Below, one piece after another: positions 16,874 through 27,226 of a stretch of DNA of 64,000 nt. The notes under the pieces are model-generated. The model was not told the origin of the DNA and ran no database searches. It saw only the letters and a list, made by a program, of their open reading frames with translations. Source of the stretch: Rhodobacter sp. (lineage in GTDB: Bacteria > Pseudomonadota > Alphaproteobacteria > Rhodobacterales > Rhodobacteraceae); contig JASJDP010000014.1 of assembly GCA_030065095.1 (NCBI GenBank), forward strand, positions 62,001 to 126,000, read 5' to 3'. How positions within the stretch are numbered: position 1 is the stretch's first letter; every line of letters begins with the position of its first letter. The position numbers and the translations under genes are program-made.

Positions 16874-17718
16874 GCCGCGTCCCACCCGTTGCGGATGCAG
16901 TCATAGCCCTCGCGGTAATAGGCCTCGGGCGCCTCGGCAAGGTCCCGCCAGATCCGCGTCGCGGCGGCAAGATCCGGCAACGCGCGCCCGAAGGCCTCGA
17001 TCGTCAGCCAGCCGTCGTAGCCGCTGGCCTTGATCGCCCTGAAGGTCTCGGCCCATGGCACGTGGCCGCGCCCCGGCACGCCGCGGTCGTTCTCGCTGAT
17101 ATGGACATGCACGATGTCGCCCGCGTTCCGGATGAAGGCGGCGACCGGATCGCGTTCTTCCAGATTGGCGTGGAACGTGTCGTACATCGTCCTGATCGCC
17201 GGGTGATCCAGCGACCGGGTATAGGCGCAAAGGTCGTCCTGGGTATTGGCGAAATAGCTCTCGAACCGGTTGATCGCCTCCAGCGCGATCACCTGGCCCT
17301 GCGCCTGGGCATGATCCCCGGCCCGGGCGTGTACTTCGCGCGCGCGGTCGAATTCGGCCTCGGTGGTTCCCGCGCCGGAAAAATGACCCAGCGTCTGGTG
17401 CAGCGGCCCGCCGATACCGTCCGCACCCAGCGCGGCGGCGCAATCGATCAGCCATTTCAGATAGTCGACGCCGCGCTGCCGGTCCGCCGGATCCTCGCTC
17501 AGCGGGTGCTGGTCGAGGTTCGGGATCACCGAAATCGCCGTCCGCCCCAGCCCGATGCCGTCAAGCATCCTGCCGATGGCCGCGTAGTCGTCGGGCGTGC
17601 CGTCGAACACCGGAATCTCGACCCCGTCATAGCCGGTGGCCTTGATGTCTTCGAGCAGGGCCTTGTGGCTTTCGTCCACAGAGGTGGTCCACAACAGCAT
17701 GCAAAAGCCGATCTTCAT
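16870..17718 (-). CDS. Sugar phosphate isomerase/epimerase, TIM-barrel (AP endonuclease 2-like)
   Basis: A 282-aa xylose-isomerase-like TIM barrel. Metal-site residues are visible in VIALEAINRFESYFANT (Glu), TMYDTFHANLEE (Asp/His), HVHISENDRG (His/Glu) and WLTIEAFG (Glu), as in tagatose/psicose 3-epimerases. It probably moves a carbonyl or inverts a centre on a keto-sugar. First gene of the minus-strand pair with the SDR, divergent from the second TIM-barrel gene at 17874; the 155-bp gap between them must hold both promoters. Confidence 0.87.
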   Translation of the reverse strand: MKIGFCMLLWTTSVDESHKALLEDIKATGYDGVEIPVFDGTPDDYAAIGRMLDGIGLGRTAISVIPNLDQHPLSEDPADRQRGVDYLKWLIDCAAALGADGIGGPLHQTLGHFSGAGTTEAEFDRAREVHARAGDHAQAQGQVIALEAINRFESYFANTQDDLCAYTRSLDHPAIRTMYDTFHANLEERDPVAAFIRNAGDIVHVHISENDRGVPGRGHVPWAETFRAIKASGYDGWLTIEAFGRALPDLAAATRIWRDLAEAPEAYYREGYDCIRNGWDAA

Positions 17719-17873
17719 AGGCGCATCTCCCCCTTTTGTGCCGATCCTATCCGGATTGGCGGCGACCTCAAAGATGAGAAATGAGGAACGTACGTCAGAT
17801 AATGATTTGATTCAGGCCGGGCCTGTGGGAAGCTGGGGGAAAAGCTAATCATCTGAACCGGGAGGAGCGAGAT

Positions 17874-18911
17874 ATGGCGCAAAACGCGTATCCGAAGCTG
17901 CACAACGCGATGTGGCCGGGGTTGGTGGGCAAGGGCGAGGAAGAGCCGCCGATCAGCCTGAACAAGATGCTGGACCTGACCGAGGCGGCCGAGGTCGACG
18001 GGGTGAAGTTCGACGGGGTCGACCTGTTCCTGGCGGACCCGCACACGTCGATCGACGTCGACGAGGACGGCATCAAGGCGCTGGCCGACAATGTGGGTGG
18101 GCGCGGTCTGGCGATCGGATCCGCCGTGGCGCCGGTCTGGCCGCCGGTCGGCGGCGGGTCGGCGATGGACGAGGGCGACGGGCGCCGCGCGTTCCTCGAT
18201 GCCGTGCGCAAGGCCTGCGCGATCATGGGGCGCCTGCGCGATCTGGGCGTGCGCAAGGGCGGTGTGGTGCGCATCGACACCGCCACCGGCGTCGGCGAGT
18301 GGGCCGAAGACCCCGCCGGCAACACCGCCAGGATGGCCGAGACGTTCCGGCAGGCCTGCGACATCGCCACCGACCACGGCGAGCGGCTGGCCGCCGAGGG
18401 CGAGATCTGCTGGGGCGGCATGCACAGCTGGAAGCATATGGTCGATCTGTTCGAGGCCGTGGACCGCCCCGACATTCTGGGCTTTCAGGCCGATCTGGCG
18501 CACACGATGCTGTACGCGCTCGGCTACAACGCGCCCGAGCATCAGCTGATCACGCCCGAGCAGTTGGACGATGCCGCAGCGCTCGACGAGGCGCTGAGGA
18601 CCATCACCGACGCCCTGCGCCCCTGGACCATCGATTTCCACGTCGCCCAGAACGACGGCACGGTGCTCGGGTCCGGCAGCCACGACAAGACCGGGCGGCA
18701 CTGTATGGCGACCGACCCCAACGGCAAGCTCGACGTGGTCAAGCATGCGGGCTTCTGGCTGAACAATGCCGACGGCACCCCGACCAAGGCGATGCGCCAC
18801 ATCTGCTGGGACGGGTGCATGTTCCCCAATGCCGTGCTGGAAACCCAGCAAACCTGGAACGACATTCTCGCCGCCATGATCAAGGTGCGCGACGCCCATG
18901 GCTGGAACTAG
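17874..18911 (+). CDS. TIM-barrel sugar isomerase-like protein
   Basis: A 345-aa xylose-isomerase-like protein. It has an N-terminal [20 protein letters not shown], a central [17 protein letters not shown] and [11 protein letters not shown], and a C-terminal [12 protein letters not shown] segment that supplies metal ligands. It is larger than the AP-endonuclease-like gene next door and is a separate branch. A strong GGAGGAG site precedes ATG 17874. Followed after 10 bp by a Gfo/Idh/MocA dehydrogenase, a frequent partner in cyclitol and rare-sugar pathways. Substrate unknown. Confidence 0.82.
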   Translation: MAQNAYPKLHNAMWPGLVGKGEEEPPISLNKMLDLTEAAEVDGVKFDGVDLFLADPHTSIDVDEDGIKALADNVGGRGLAIGSAVAPVWPPVGGGSAMDEGDGRRAFLDAVRKACAIMGRLRDLGVRKGGVVRIDTATGVGEWAEDPAGNTARMAETFRQACDIATDHGERLAAEGEICWGGMHSWKHMVDLFEAVDRPDILGFQADLAHTMLYALGYNAPEHQLITPEQLDDAAALDEALRTITDALRPWTIDFHVAQNDGTVLGSGSHDKTGRHCMATDPNGKLDVVKHAGFWLNNADGTPTKAMRHICWDGCMFPNAVLETQQTWNDILAAMIKVRDAHGWN

Positions 18912-18921
18912 GGAGGACGCG

Positions 18922-20058
<1,137 letters not shown>

Positions 20059-20062
20059 CACG

Positions 20063-20425
20063 ATGCACCCCGCCAACCTCGCCCTGCGCTTTGCGCTGGA
20101 ACTCGCGGCACTGGCGGGGGTGGGCTGGCTGGTCTGGGGCGCCACGCAAGGGTGGCTGCGGCCCGTCGCGGCGGTCCTGACAGCCGCCACCGTCGGCACG
20201 CTTTGGACCGTGTTCAACGTCCCCGGCGATCCCAGCCGCTCGGGCGCGGCGCCCGTGACGGTACCGGGGATCGTGCGGCTGGTGCTCGAACTGGCGATCC
20301 TGCTGGGCGGTGCGCTGGCGTGGCACCTCGCCGGACACTCCGCTATTGGCGCGACGGTGGCCACCCTGGTGGTCCTGCATTACGCACTGTCGACGGGACG
20401 GATTGCCTGGCTTTTGAGCCAGTAA
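20063..20425 (+). CDS. YrdB-family (DUF2568) small membrane protein
   Basis: A 120-aa inner-membrane protein with four predicted helices (ALRFALELAALAGVGWLVWG, PVAAVLTAATVGTLW, IVRLVLELAILLGGALAWHL, VATLVVLHYALS) and the family's TVFNVPGDPSRSG loop. Function is not known. It begins 4 bp after the dehydrogenase stop and may be carried in the same transcript, though the family occurs in many unrelated places. Confidence 0.8.
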   Translation: MHPANLALRFALELAALAGVGWLVWGATQGWLRPVAAVLTAATVGTLWTVFNVPGDPSRSGAAPVTVPGIVRLVLELAILLGGALAWHLAGHSAIGATVATLVVLHYALSTGRIAWLLSQ

Positions 20426-20485
20426 GGGCTGGGCCGGCCGGCTGGCCGCGCTACTCTTTTCGGCATCGGCAGACCGGAGGCAGGA

Positions 20486-21043
20486 ATGATGGATGCGATA
20501 AGGGTGCTTTTGTGCAGTGCGGTTTTGGCGGGCGCGGCGGGGCAGGCAGGGGCGGACGGCATGAGGCTCGAAACCTTCGGCGATGCGCCCGAGACGCGCT
20601 GGGACTATGTCAGCGATCGGGTGATGGGCGGCGTCAGCGACGGGCAGGCCACGTTCCGGACAGAAAACGGCGAGGCTTTCGTGCACCTGACGGGCCGCGT
20701 CAGCACCGAAAACAACGGCGGCTTCATCCAGGTGCGCCAGCGCCTTGCCGAACCGTTCCCCGCGGGCAGCGGCGGGATCGTCCTGCGGGTCCGCGGCAAT
20801 GGCGACCGGTACTTCGTGCATCTGCGCACCACCGAGACATCCCGGCCCTGGTACTATTACCAAGCCGCGTTCGACACCGGCCCCGACTGGTCCGAGGTGC
20901 GCCTGCCGCTTGCGGACTTCAAGCCCTCGAACGCCGTCCTTCCGGCCACGGTCGACCCCGAAACCATCACCAGCATCGGACTGGTCGCCTTTGGCCGCGA
21001 CCACCGGGCCGACGTCTCGCTCGCCTCGGTGACGGTCTACTGA
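20486..21043 (+). CDS. CIA30-family secreted protein
   Basis: A 185-aa protein with a signal peptide (VLLCSAVLAGAAGQAGA) and a CIA30-like carbohydrate-binding-type beta-sandwich: WDYVSDRVMGGVSDGQATF, LTGRVSTENNGGFIQVR, GIVLRVRGNGDRYFVHLRT and SIGLVAFGRDHRADVSL. Eukaryotic CIA30 helps complex I assembly, but the bacterial secreted versions have no proven role and are probably periplasmic. ATG 20486 follows GGAGG; the second Met at 20489 is also possible. Sits alone after the YrdB gene. Confidence 0.82.
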   Translation: MMDAIRVLLCSAVLAGAAGQAGADGMRLETFGDAPETRWDYVSDRVMGGVSDGQATFRTENGEAFVHLTGRVSTENNGGFIQVRQRLAEPFPAGSGGIVLRVRGNGDRYFVHLRTTETSRPWYYYQAAFDTGPDWSEVRLPLADFKPSNAVLPATVDPETITSIGLVAFGRDHRADVSLASVTVY

Positions 21044-21372
21044 CCGGGCACCGTGCGGTGGGGTAACGGGATCGAAACGCCGACCGGATACACCCCGCAC
21101 CCGAGCGCTCGTGCGGCGGGCCGACACCCCGCCGCGCCCCTGAAGATCCGGTCCCGAAGACCACCGCTGACAGAGGTGCAGGGACAGGTCCAAGATCGCC
21201 GGAACGCGGGCTTGTCTCGTGTTCCAGACCGATGCCGGGGCGTGACCCGGCGGATCGTTCCCTGGCGGCGCCGCCGATTTCAGCCGACGCAAAGCCGAAC
21301 ATCCGAGACGCAGCAGGAACGGTGCGGATCACGCGACCGGCAACCGCGACGCATGGTTCGCGGAACGTCCGC
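21044..21372. other. Non-coding gap of 329 bp
   Basis: Lies between the stop of the CIA30-like gene and the stop of the convergent cupin gene. Open frames cross it on both strands but their translations are arginine/proline-rich and match no family I recognise. No clear terminator or repeat is seen. Confidence 0.5.
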
Positions 21373-21774
21373 CTATTGGCGCAATCCGTTCCACGGCGCC
21401 TGGTCCGCCACATCCACCAGTTCATAGCCCTGTTCGCCGACGCAGGGGCCCAGAATCGCCAGAAGCCGGGCATCGCTTTCGCCGACGTTGAAGCTGGCGT
21501 GCACCACATCCGCGCCGATGAACACGCTGTCGCCTGGGGCCAGCAGGCGCCTTTCGGTGTGCAGCCATTGTTCGACGGTGCCCGAGATGCAATAGATCAC
21601 CTCTTCCTGATCGGGGTGCTTGTGAAAATCGTGGCCCTTGCCGGGGCTGATATTCACTTCGATCACCGTCAACTGGCCCGCGCCGGTCGAGGGCGGATGG
21701 CTCATCCATCGCAGCTTGCCCCAGTCCAGCACTTCTGGCGGGGTGTCGGCGGACATCATGAATTTCCCGGTCAT
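21373..21774 (-). CDS. Cupin-domain protein
   Basis: A 133-aa single-domain cupin. Metal ligands are in HKHPDQEEVIYCISG (two His and Glu) and the second motif PGDSVFIGADVVHASFN (His). Such cupins act as sugar isomerases, dioxygenases or small-molecule sensors. It is the last gene of the long minus-strand carbohydrate run, 67 bp after the Tm-1-like gene, so it may isomerise or bind an intermediate of that pathway. No more precise function is supported. Confidence 0.83.
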   Translation of the reverse strand: MTGKFMMSADTPPEVLDWGKLRWMSHPPSTGAGQLTVIEVNISPGKGHDFHKHPDQEEVIYCISGTVEQWLHTERRLLAPGDSVFIGADVVHASFNVGESDARLLAILGPCVGEQGYELVDVADQAPWNGLRQ

Positions 21775-21841
21775 GCGTTTTCTCCGGTCGGGATGACGGC
21801 ATCGGTCTGCGCCGCCCGTTTCGGGGCGCCCGGCGCCCGCA

Positions 21842-23056
21842 TCAGGATATCTCCCGATAGGCGGCCAGGGCGGCTTCGGCGAATTCCGGCGTGTTGAGGT
21901 TGTGGGGTATGGAAACCAGGCGTCTCGACCCCGTCACGACGACATCGGACTTCAATCGGCTTGCAAGGGCGTCCAGCGCTTCGGGGTCGTGAAACGGCTG
22001 CCCGGGGGCGTCGATCGCGCTGACCCCGCCCTCGGGGATCAGAAACCGGACCGGCCCGGTCATCTCGTTCAGCCGCGCCGCGATCCAGGCGGCAAACCGG
22101 TCGTTTTCCTCCGGTGTCGTCCGCATCAGCGTCACCTGCGGGTTGTGGATGTGGAACAGGCGGCTCTCGAACTGCGGCGGTACGGTCTCGCGGGCGCCGA
22201 AATTGACCATGTCGAGGGCGCCGACGGACCCCACGTAAGGCACGCCGCTACGGATCACCGCGCCCATCCGGTCTTCGGTCGCCGGAAACACCCCACCGAT
22301 CAGCATATCCGCGATCTCGGTGGTGGTGATGTCGATGACACCGCCGATCAGGCCGCTGTCGACAAGCTTCTCCATCGACCGCCCGCCGGTGCCGGTGGCG
22401 TGGAACACCAGCGGATCGTGGGTTTCCGCCAGCGCGTCGGCGATGTGGCTGACGCAAGCGGTGGTGACGCCGAACATGGTCAGGCCGACGGCGGGCTTGT
22501 CCTGGCCGTGCGGAATTGAACCAGCGTTCAATACCATGCCCGCCAGTGCATGCGCGGCGTTGCCGAGCACCCGGCGCGAGATCGAATTCAGACCCTGAAC
22601 GTCGGTGACCGAATAGATCATCGCGATGTCCGAGGGGCCGACATAGGGGGCGACATTGCCGCTGGCGACGGTCGAGACCAGCACCTTGGGCACGCCCACC
22701 GGCAGTGCGCGCATCGCGGGCGCGACCAGGGCCGTACCGCCCGAGCCCCCTGCCCCGATCATGCCGGTGATCCAGTCCGCCCCGCGCACATAAGCCTCGA
22801 ATGCTTCGCCCATCGCGGCGACGGCCGCGCCGCGGTCGTCGCGGCCAAGGACGGCCCCGGCACCGGCGGGATGGTGTGCGGCAATCTCTTCGGCCGCGAT
22901 ATCGGCGCTTGTCGCCGTGCCCGACGTGCCCAGGTCGATGGTACGGGTCTCAACGCCCGCCGCCGTCAGACGGGCGGCGATGTAGGACAGCTCTTCGCCC
23001 TTGGTGTCGAAGGTGCCGGCAACCGCCGCTGCGGGCTGCCCCGTCACGCCCGCCAT
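21842..23056 (-). CDS. Tm-1-like ATP-binding protein (UPF0261)
   Basis: A 404-aa member of the UPF0261/Tm-1-like family. The N-terminal ATP-binding half has [15 protein letters not shown] and [17 protein letters not shown]; the second half includes [37 protein letters not shown] and [20 protein letters not shown]. The biochemical function is poorly defined; bacterial copies sit in sugar and acid catabolic operons. It overlaps the PfkB kinase gene by 13 bp (stop at 23044, this start at 23056), showing tight coupling. In this operon a reaction on a phosphorylated sugar acid or ketose is plausible but unproven. Confidence 0.85.
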   Translation of the reverse strand: MAGVTGQPAAAVAGTFDTKGEELSYIAARLTAAGVETRTIDLGTSGTATSADIAAEEIAAHHPAGAGAVLGRDDRGAAVAAMGEAFEAYVRGADWITGMIGAGGSGGTALVAPAMRALPVGVPKVLVSTVASGNVAPYVGPSDIAMIYSVTDVQGLNSISRRVLGNAAHALAGMVLNAGSIPHGQDKPAVGLTMFGVTTACVSHIADALAETHDPLVFHATGTGGRSMEKLVDSGLIGGVIDITTTEIADMLIGGVFPATEDRMGAVIRSGVPYVGSVGALDMVNFGARETVPPQFESRLFHIHNPQVTLMRTTPEENDRFAAWIAARLNEMTGPVRFLIPEGGVSAIDAPGQPFHDPEALDALASRLKSDVVVTGSRRLVSIPHNLNTPEFAEAALAAYREIS

Positions 23057-23985
23057 GCCGCCATCGCCGCCTCGACCTGAGCGCGGTCGGTGATCCCCGC
23101 GTCCGAGCCCAGTCCGCTCGCCACCAGCGAGGCCGACGCGATGCCGAGATGCGCCGCCTCCAGCAGTGGACGGTCATCGGCCAGCGCGGCGATGAAACCG
23201 GCCGTGAAGGCGTCGCCGCAGCCCGTCGTGTCGACCACCTCGATGTCATAGGCGGCCACGTGCAACCGGTCGTCGCCCATGGCGATCATGGCCCCGTCCC
23301 CGCCCATCGTCAGCACCGGGCAGGTCACGCCGCGCGACTGGAAAAACCGGATGTTCTCTTCGACCCCCTTGATCCCGCTTAGAATTTCCGCCTCTTCGAT
23401 GGACGGGATGAAGTAATCGATATGCGGCAGCAGCGGTTCGACGAACTGCCACGTATCCGGCCCGGCCCCGACGAGGTCCCAGGTGGTCACACAGCCGGCC
23501 TCTTGCGCCGCTTTCAGCAGCCGCGCGCTCGGCTGACCGTCCAGCTTGGCCAAGAGCCCCGTGCCGCCGAGGTGGAAGAACCGGCAGTCGAGCACCTCGG
23601 CCAGCATGTCGTCCGAGACGTCGAAATGGTCCGACGCACCGCGGCAATGCAGCGCCGGGCGTTCGCCGTTGGGGCGGACGTTGAGGATGGTGGCCGAGGT
23701 TTCGACGCCGTCCAGTTGCTGCATCAGGCGAATGTCGATGCCCAGCTTTTCCATATGGCCGAGGACGAATTCGGCCTTTTCGTCGTCGCCCACCGCACCC
23801 ACGGCCTGGCAGTTCAGCCCAAGCTTGGCCAGGTCGACCACCGTGCCGCCTGCGGTCCCCGCAACCGTCAGGCGGATCTCGTCGATGAAATCGACATTGC
23901 CGCCCTCGGGGATTTCCGTGACCGGCCGGCCGAGAATGTCGAGGATATAAAGCCCCACGACCGACACGTCGAACCGCCGGCTCAT
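23044..23985 (-). CDS. PfkB-family carbohydrate kinase
   Basis: ATP-dependent sugar kinase of the ribokinase/PfkB family, 313 aa. The N-terminal substrate lid begins at [14 protein letters not shown], the glycine motif is [17 protein letters not shown], and the catalytic Asp with the anion hole is in [16 protein letters not shown] 23985 overlaps the stop of the small membrane gene (ATGA). It probably phosphorylates the imported sugar or an early intermediate. The DhaK/DhaL pair across the divergent promoter gives the region a second, unrelated kinase. Confidence 0.9.
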   Translation of the reverse strand: MSRRFDVSVVGLYILDILGRPVTEIPEGGNVDFIDEIRLTVAGTAGGTVVDLAKLGLNCQAVGAVGDDEKAEFVLGHMEKLGIDIRLMQQLDGVETSATILNVRPNGERPALHCRGASDHFDVSDDMLAEVLDCRFFHLGGTGLLAKLDGQPSARLLKAAQEAGCVTTWDLVGAGPDTWQFVEPLLPHIDYFIPSIEEAEILSGIKGVEENIRFFQSRGVTCPVLTMGGDGAMIAMGDDRLHVAAYDIEVVDTTGCGDAFTAGFIAALADDRPLLEAAHLGIASASLVASGLGSDAGITDRAQVEAAMAAWRA

Positions 23986-24269
23986 CGCAGGGTCTCCAGA
24001 TAGGCCACGTACATGAACGCCGTGCCGACGCCCAGTGCGGCGGCGACGCCGAGGATGATCAGGATGATGATCGACACCCGCACCAGCGACCGCACAGGCA
24101 CGCCCTCGCGGCAGAGCGGCACCAGGTTGAAGGCCAGCGCGCCGATCACCACCGTGACGCAGCCGATGGAAAACAACTGGATCGAAAACGGCTGAAAGAT
24201 GAACAGGATCGACGCGACGCACAGGCCGATGATGATGCGTTCGACCCATTTGGCTTGGGTGGCGGTCAT
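23982..24269 (-). CDS. Small three-helix inner-membrane protein of the ABC operon
   Basis: A 95-aa protein with three hydrophobic segments: IIIGLCVASILFIFQPFS, LFSIGCVTVVIGALAFNLV and VSIIILIILGVAAALGVGTA, and a short charged loop. No family is recognised. It overlaps the ATPase gene upstream and the kinase gene downstream by 4 bp each, so it is made with them. Glycerol-type ABC operons of rhizobia also carry a small membrane protein (GlpU), so an accessory role in this importer is a reasonable inference. Confidence 0.75.
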   Translation of the reverse strand: MTATQAKWVERIIIGLCVASILFIFQPFSIQLFSIGCVTVVIGALAFNLVPLCREGVPVRSLVRVSIIILIILGVAAALGVGTAFMYVAYLETLR

Positions 24270-25360
24270 GTGGTCCTCAGCACTTGTTCGTTCTCGGTAA
24301 AGATATGCGTGGCACCGGGCGGAAACCGGGTGTGAACCTGCGCGCCCTCGGTCAGCGGCACGCGCCAGTCGGTGACAAGGCGCAGGTCGTGCCGGCCGTC
24401 GCTTAGGTGCGCCAGCGTTTCGGCACCCATCGGTTCGACGATATCGATCTTGGTCGAGATACCGTCCTCGGCCGGATCGCTGCTGATCTCCAGATTGCGG
24501 GGGCGGATGCCCAGCGTGACCCTGGCGCCCGGCTGCAGCTCGCCGATCCGCGGGTCGATCTCGATCGTCATCGACTGGCCGCCGTCGATGGTAAACTCGG
24601 CCTTGCCGCCGCCGTCGCTGCCGGTCAGCGTCGCGGGCAAAAGGTTCATCTGCGGCGTGCCGATGAAGCCCGCCACGAACAGGTTCGTGGGCGAGGTAAA
24701 GACGTTGTGCGGCGTGTCCACCTGCTCGATCCGGCCATCGCGCATCACCGCGATGCGGTCGGCCATCGTCAGCGCCTCAAGCTGGTCGTGGGTGACGATG
24801 ACGGTAGGTTTCGACAGGCCCTGCAGCACCGCCTTGATCTCGCCGCGCATCTCCTCGCGCAGTTGCACGTCGAGGCGCGAGAGCGGCTCGTCGAACAGAA
24901 AACACTGCGGATCGCGGATGATCGAGCGGCCGACGGCCACGCGCTGTTTCTCGCCCTCGGCCAGCTGGCCGGGGGTGCGGTTGAGAATGTCGTTCAGCTG
25001 CAGCGTGTCCGAGATCTGTTTCACCCGGGCCTCGATCTCTGACTTGCCGAGACTGTCGGCATGGAGCGGAAAGGCGAGGTTTTCCGCGACCGTGAGCGAG
25101 GGATAAAGCGCGTAGAACTGGAACGACATGGCCACGTTGCGGTCGCGCGGGGCAAGGTCGTTGACGCGTTTTCCGCCCAGGATGACCTCGCCCTCGGTGG
25201 CGTATTCCAGGCCCGCGACCATCCGCAGGGTCGTGGTCTTGCCGCAGCCCGAGGGGCCAAGCAGGCACAGGACCTCACCGTCACCGACGGCGAGGTCGAT
25301 GGCGTCCACGGCCGTCAGTGCCCCGAAACGTTTGGTGAGTTTCTTCAGCTCGATCGTCAT
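24266..25360 (-). CDS. Sugar/polyol ABC importer ATPase 2 (degenerate signature motif)
   Basis: A 364-aa MalK/UgpC-class ATPase with a C-terminal regulatory OB domain. Walker A GPSGCGKT (35-42), Q-loop SFQFYALYP, Walker B CFLFDEP and H-loop H191 (VTHDQ) are intact, but the ABC signature is LAEGE (133-137) instead of LSGGQ. The other ATPase of the same operon (28739-29848) has a good signature but has lost the H-loop His, so the two probably form a heterodimer with one active site. Overlaps the permease gene by 4 bp. Confidence 0.9.
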   Translation of the reverse strand: MTIELKKLTKRFGALTAVDAIDLAVGDGEVLCLLGPSGCGKTTTLRMVAGLEYATEGEVILGGKRVNDLAPRDRNVAMSFQFYALYPSLTVAENLAFPLHADSLGKSEIEARVKQISDTLQLNDILNRTPGQLAEGEKQRVAVGRSIIRDPQCFLFDEPLSRLDVQLREEMRGEIKAVLQGLSKPTVIVTHDQLEALTMADRIAVMRDGRIEQVDTPHNVFTSPTNLFVAGFIGTPQMNLLPATLTGSDGGGKAEFTIDGGQSMTIEIDPRIGELQPGARVTLGIRPRNLEISSDPAEDGISTKIDIVEPMGAETLAHLSDGRHDLRLVTDWRVPLTEGAQVHTRFPPGATHIFTENEQVLRTT

Positions 25361-26226
25361 TTCTTCACCGTGCCGAAGGTGACCCCGCGCAATAGCTGGT
25401 TCTGCAGCAGGAAGGTGACGAAGAAGATCGGGATCAAAAACAGTGTGACGATGGCGGCGAGCAGCCCGTAGTCGACGCCGACCTCGCCGCCCAGGGTCCG
25501 TGCCATGGCCACCGGCACCGTCCGGGTTTCGACCCCGGTCAACAGAAGCGCAAAGAGGAATTCGTTCCAGGTCAGGATCAGCCCGAAGACGAAGGTGGCC
25601 GACAGCCCGGCCAGGATCTGCGGGATGCAGAAGCGGAAAAAGACGCGCCGTTCGGATGCGCCGTCCATTCGGGCGGCGTCCTCGATCTCTGGATTGAGCT
25701 CGTCGAAGAAGGATTTCACCAGCCAGACCGAGAACGGGATGTTGAAGGCGGTGTAAAGCAGGATGATGCCCCAGTAGCTGCCGGCGAGGCCAGACAGGCG
25801 GAACATCAGGAAGATCGGGATGATCACGACGATGGGCGGCATCATCCGTGTGGTGAGGATGATGAACAGATAGGTGTCGTTGCCGCGCAGCGGGTAGCGG
25901 CTGAAGGCATAGGCCGCCAGCGTGCCGACGATCAGCGCCAGCCCGACCGAGGTGAAGGCGATGAAGATCGAGTTGAAGAAGTAAAGCCCCATATCGGTGG
26001 CCTGGCTGGTGCCGGTGGTGATCGAGGCACGGAAGAACACCGACTGGAAATTGTCCAGCGTCGGGGTAAAGAACAGCTTCGGCGGCACGGCCAGGGCGTC
26101 GGTACGGGTCTTGAACGCGGTCAGGATGATCCAGAGGACCGGGAAGAAATAGACGAAGCCCACGACCGAGGTGATCGCGGTGTAACCCCAGCCGGCCTTG
26201 CCGATTTCGCGGTATTTGCGGGCCAT
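25357..26226 (-). CDS. Sugar ABC transporter permease (MalG/UgpE type)
   Basis: A 289-aa inner-membrane subunit with six predicted helices, starting MARKYREIGKAGWGYTAITS. The EAA coupling loop is EDAARMDGASERRVFFRFCIP. The much longer open frame reaching 27018 is a shadow across the first permease gene; ATG 26226 overlaps that gene's TGA by one base and begins at the family N-terminus. Forms the channel with the 26226-27143 permease. Confidence 0.92.
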   Translation of the reverse strand: MARKYREIGKAGWGYTAITSVVGFVYFFPVLWIILTAFKTRTDALAVPPKLFFTPTLDNFQSVFFRASITTGTSQATDMGLYFFNSIFIAFTSVGLALIVGTLAAYAFSRYPLRGNDTYLFIILTTRMMPPIVVIIPIFLMFRLSGLAGSYWGIILLYTAFNIPFSVWLVKSFFDELNPEIEDAARMDGASERRVFFRFCIPQILAGLSATFVFGLILTWNEFLFALLLTGVETRTVPVAMARTLGGEVGVDYGLLAAIVTLFLIPIFFVTFLLQNQLLRGVTFGTVKK

Positions 26227-27143
26227 CAGCCAGTCTCCTGCGCGCGCCGGTTCACGGCGTAAAGGTAAAGGTTGGTCAGCACGATCACGATGAACAGCAC
26301 GATATAGGCCAGCGCCGAGGACTGGCTGGTTTTGAAGAACTGGAACGCGTTGCGGTAGAGGAAGACGGCGATGGTCTCGGTCGAGGATCCCGGCCCGCCC
26401 TCGGTGATGATATAGACGATGTCGAACAGCTTGAAGGTTTCGATAGTGCGGAACAGGATCGCCAGCAGCAGAAGCGACTTGATGTAGGGGAACGTGATCG
26501 TCCAGAACCGCCGCCAGGCACTGGCGCGGTCGATTTCCGCCGCCTCGTAGAGGTATTTCGGCACGCTCACGAGCCCGGCCAGCACCAGAAGCATGACGAA
26601 GGGCGACCACATCCAGGCATCGGCGATGACAATCCCCGCAATGGCGCCTGCGGGCGTGGCGAGCGTCACGAACGCATCGTCGGTGAACATGTTCATCACA
26701 TAGCTGACGATGCCGAAGGTCGGCTCGTAGAACAGCTTGAAAAACACGCCGACCGACACGAAGGACAGCATCATCGGCGTCAGCACCAGCATCAGCACGA
26801 TGCGGCGCAGCGGGAATTCCTTGGCGAACAGGAGCGCCAGCAGAAAGCCGATGATCAGCTGCAAGAGCACCGACGAGCCGACGATGATGGCGGTGGTCTG
26901 AAACCGCTCCCACACCTTGTCGTCGGTCAGGACGCGTTCGTAGTTCGACAACCCGCGGAAGCTCGGCACGTTCAGCCGGTTGGCGCGGTAGTTGAAAAAG
27001 CTCAGGCCGAAGGACCACAGAAGCGGAAAGATGTTCATCACAAAGAGGATGGTGATCGCCGGCGTCACCAGCAGCGCGCCGCGGCGCTTGGGGTCCAGTA
27101 GCCAGGCGCCGAACCCGCCTTGTCTGCCAGCTGCGTCAGCCAT
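26226..27143 (-). CDS. Sugar ABC transporter permease (MalF/UgpA type)
   Basis: A 305-aa inner-membrane subunit with six predicted helices and EAA loop YEAAEIDRASAWRRFWTITF followed by P. ATG 27143 is preferred; a TTG at 27149 would add two residues. The N-terminal cytoplasmic stretch (DPKRRGALLVTPAITILF) is typical. It follows the binding-protein gene by about 83 bp, a usual arrangement for strong binding-protein expression. Confidence 0.92.
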   Translation of the reverse strand: MADAAGRQGGFGAWLLDPKRRGALLVTPAITILFVMNIFPLLWSFGLSFFNYRANRLNVPSFRGLSNYERVLTDDKVWERFQTTAIIVGSSVLLQLIIGFLLALLFAKEFPLRRIVLMLVLTPMMLSFVSVGVFFKLFYEPTFGIVSYVMNMFTDDAFVTLATPAGAIAGIVIADAWMWSPFVMLLVLAGLVSVPKYLYEAAEIDRASAWRRFWTITFPYIKSLLLLAILFRTIETFKLFDIVYIITEGGPGSSTETIAVFLYRNAFQFFKTSQSSALAYIVLFIVIVLTNLYLYAVNRRAQETG

Positions 27144-27226
27144 TTGCAAAACCGTCCTGTGGTGATGTGCGTGCTTGGAAGTCAGGGGCCCGGCCGCAGC
27201 CGGACCCCCAGGGAGAACCCGTCAGG

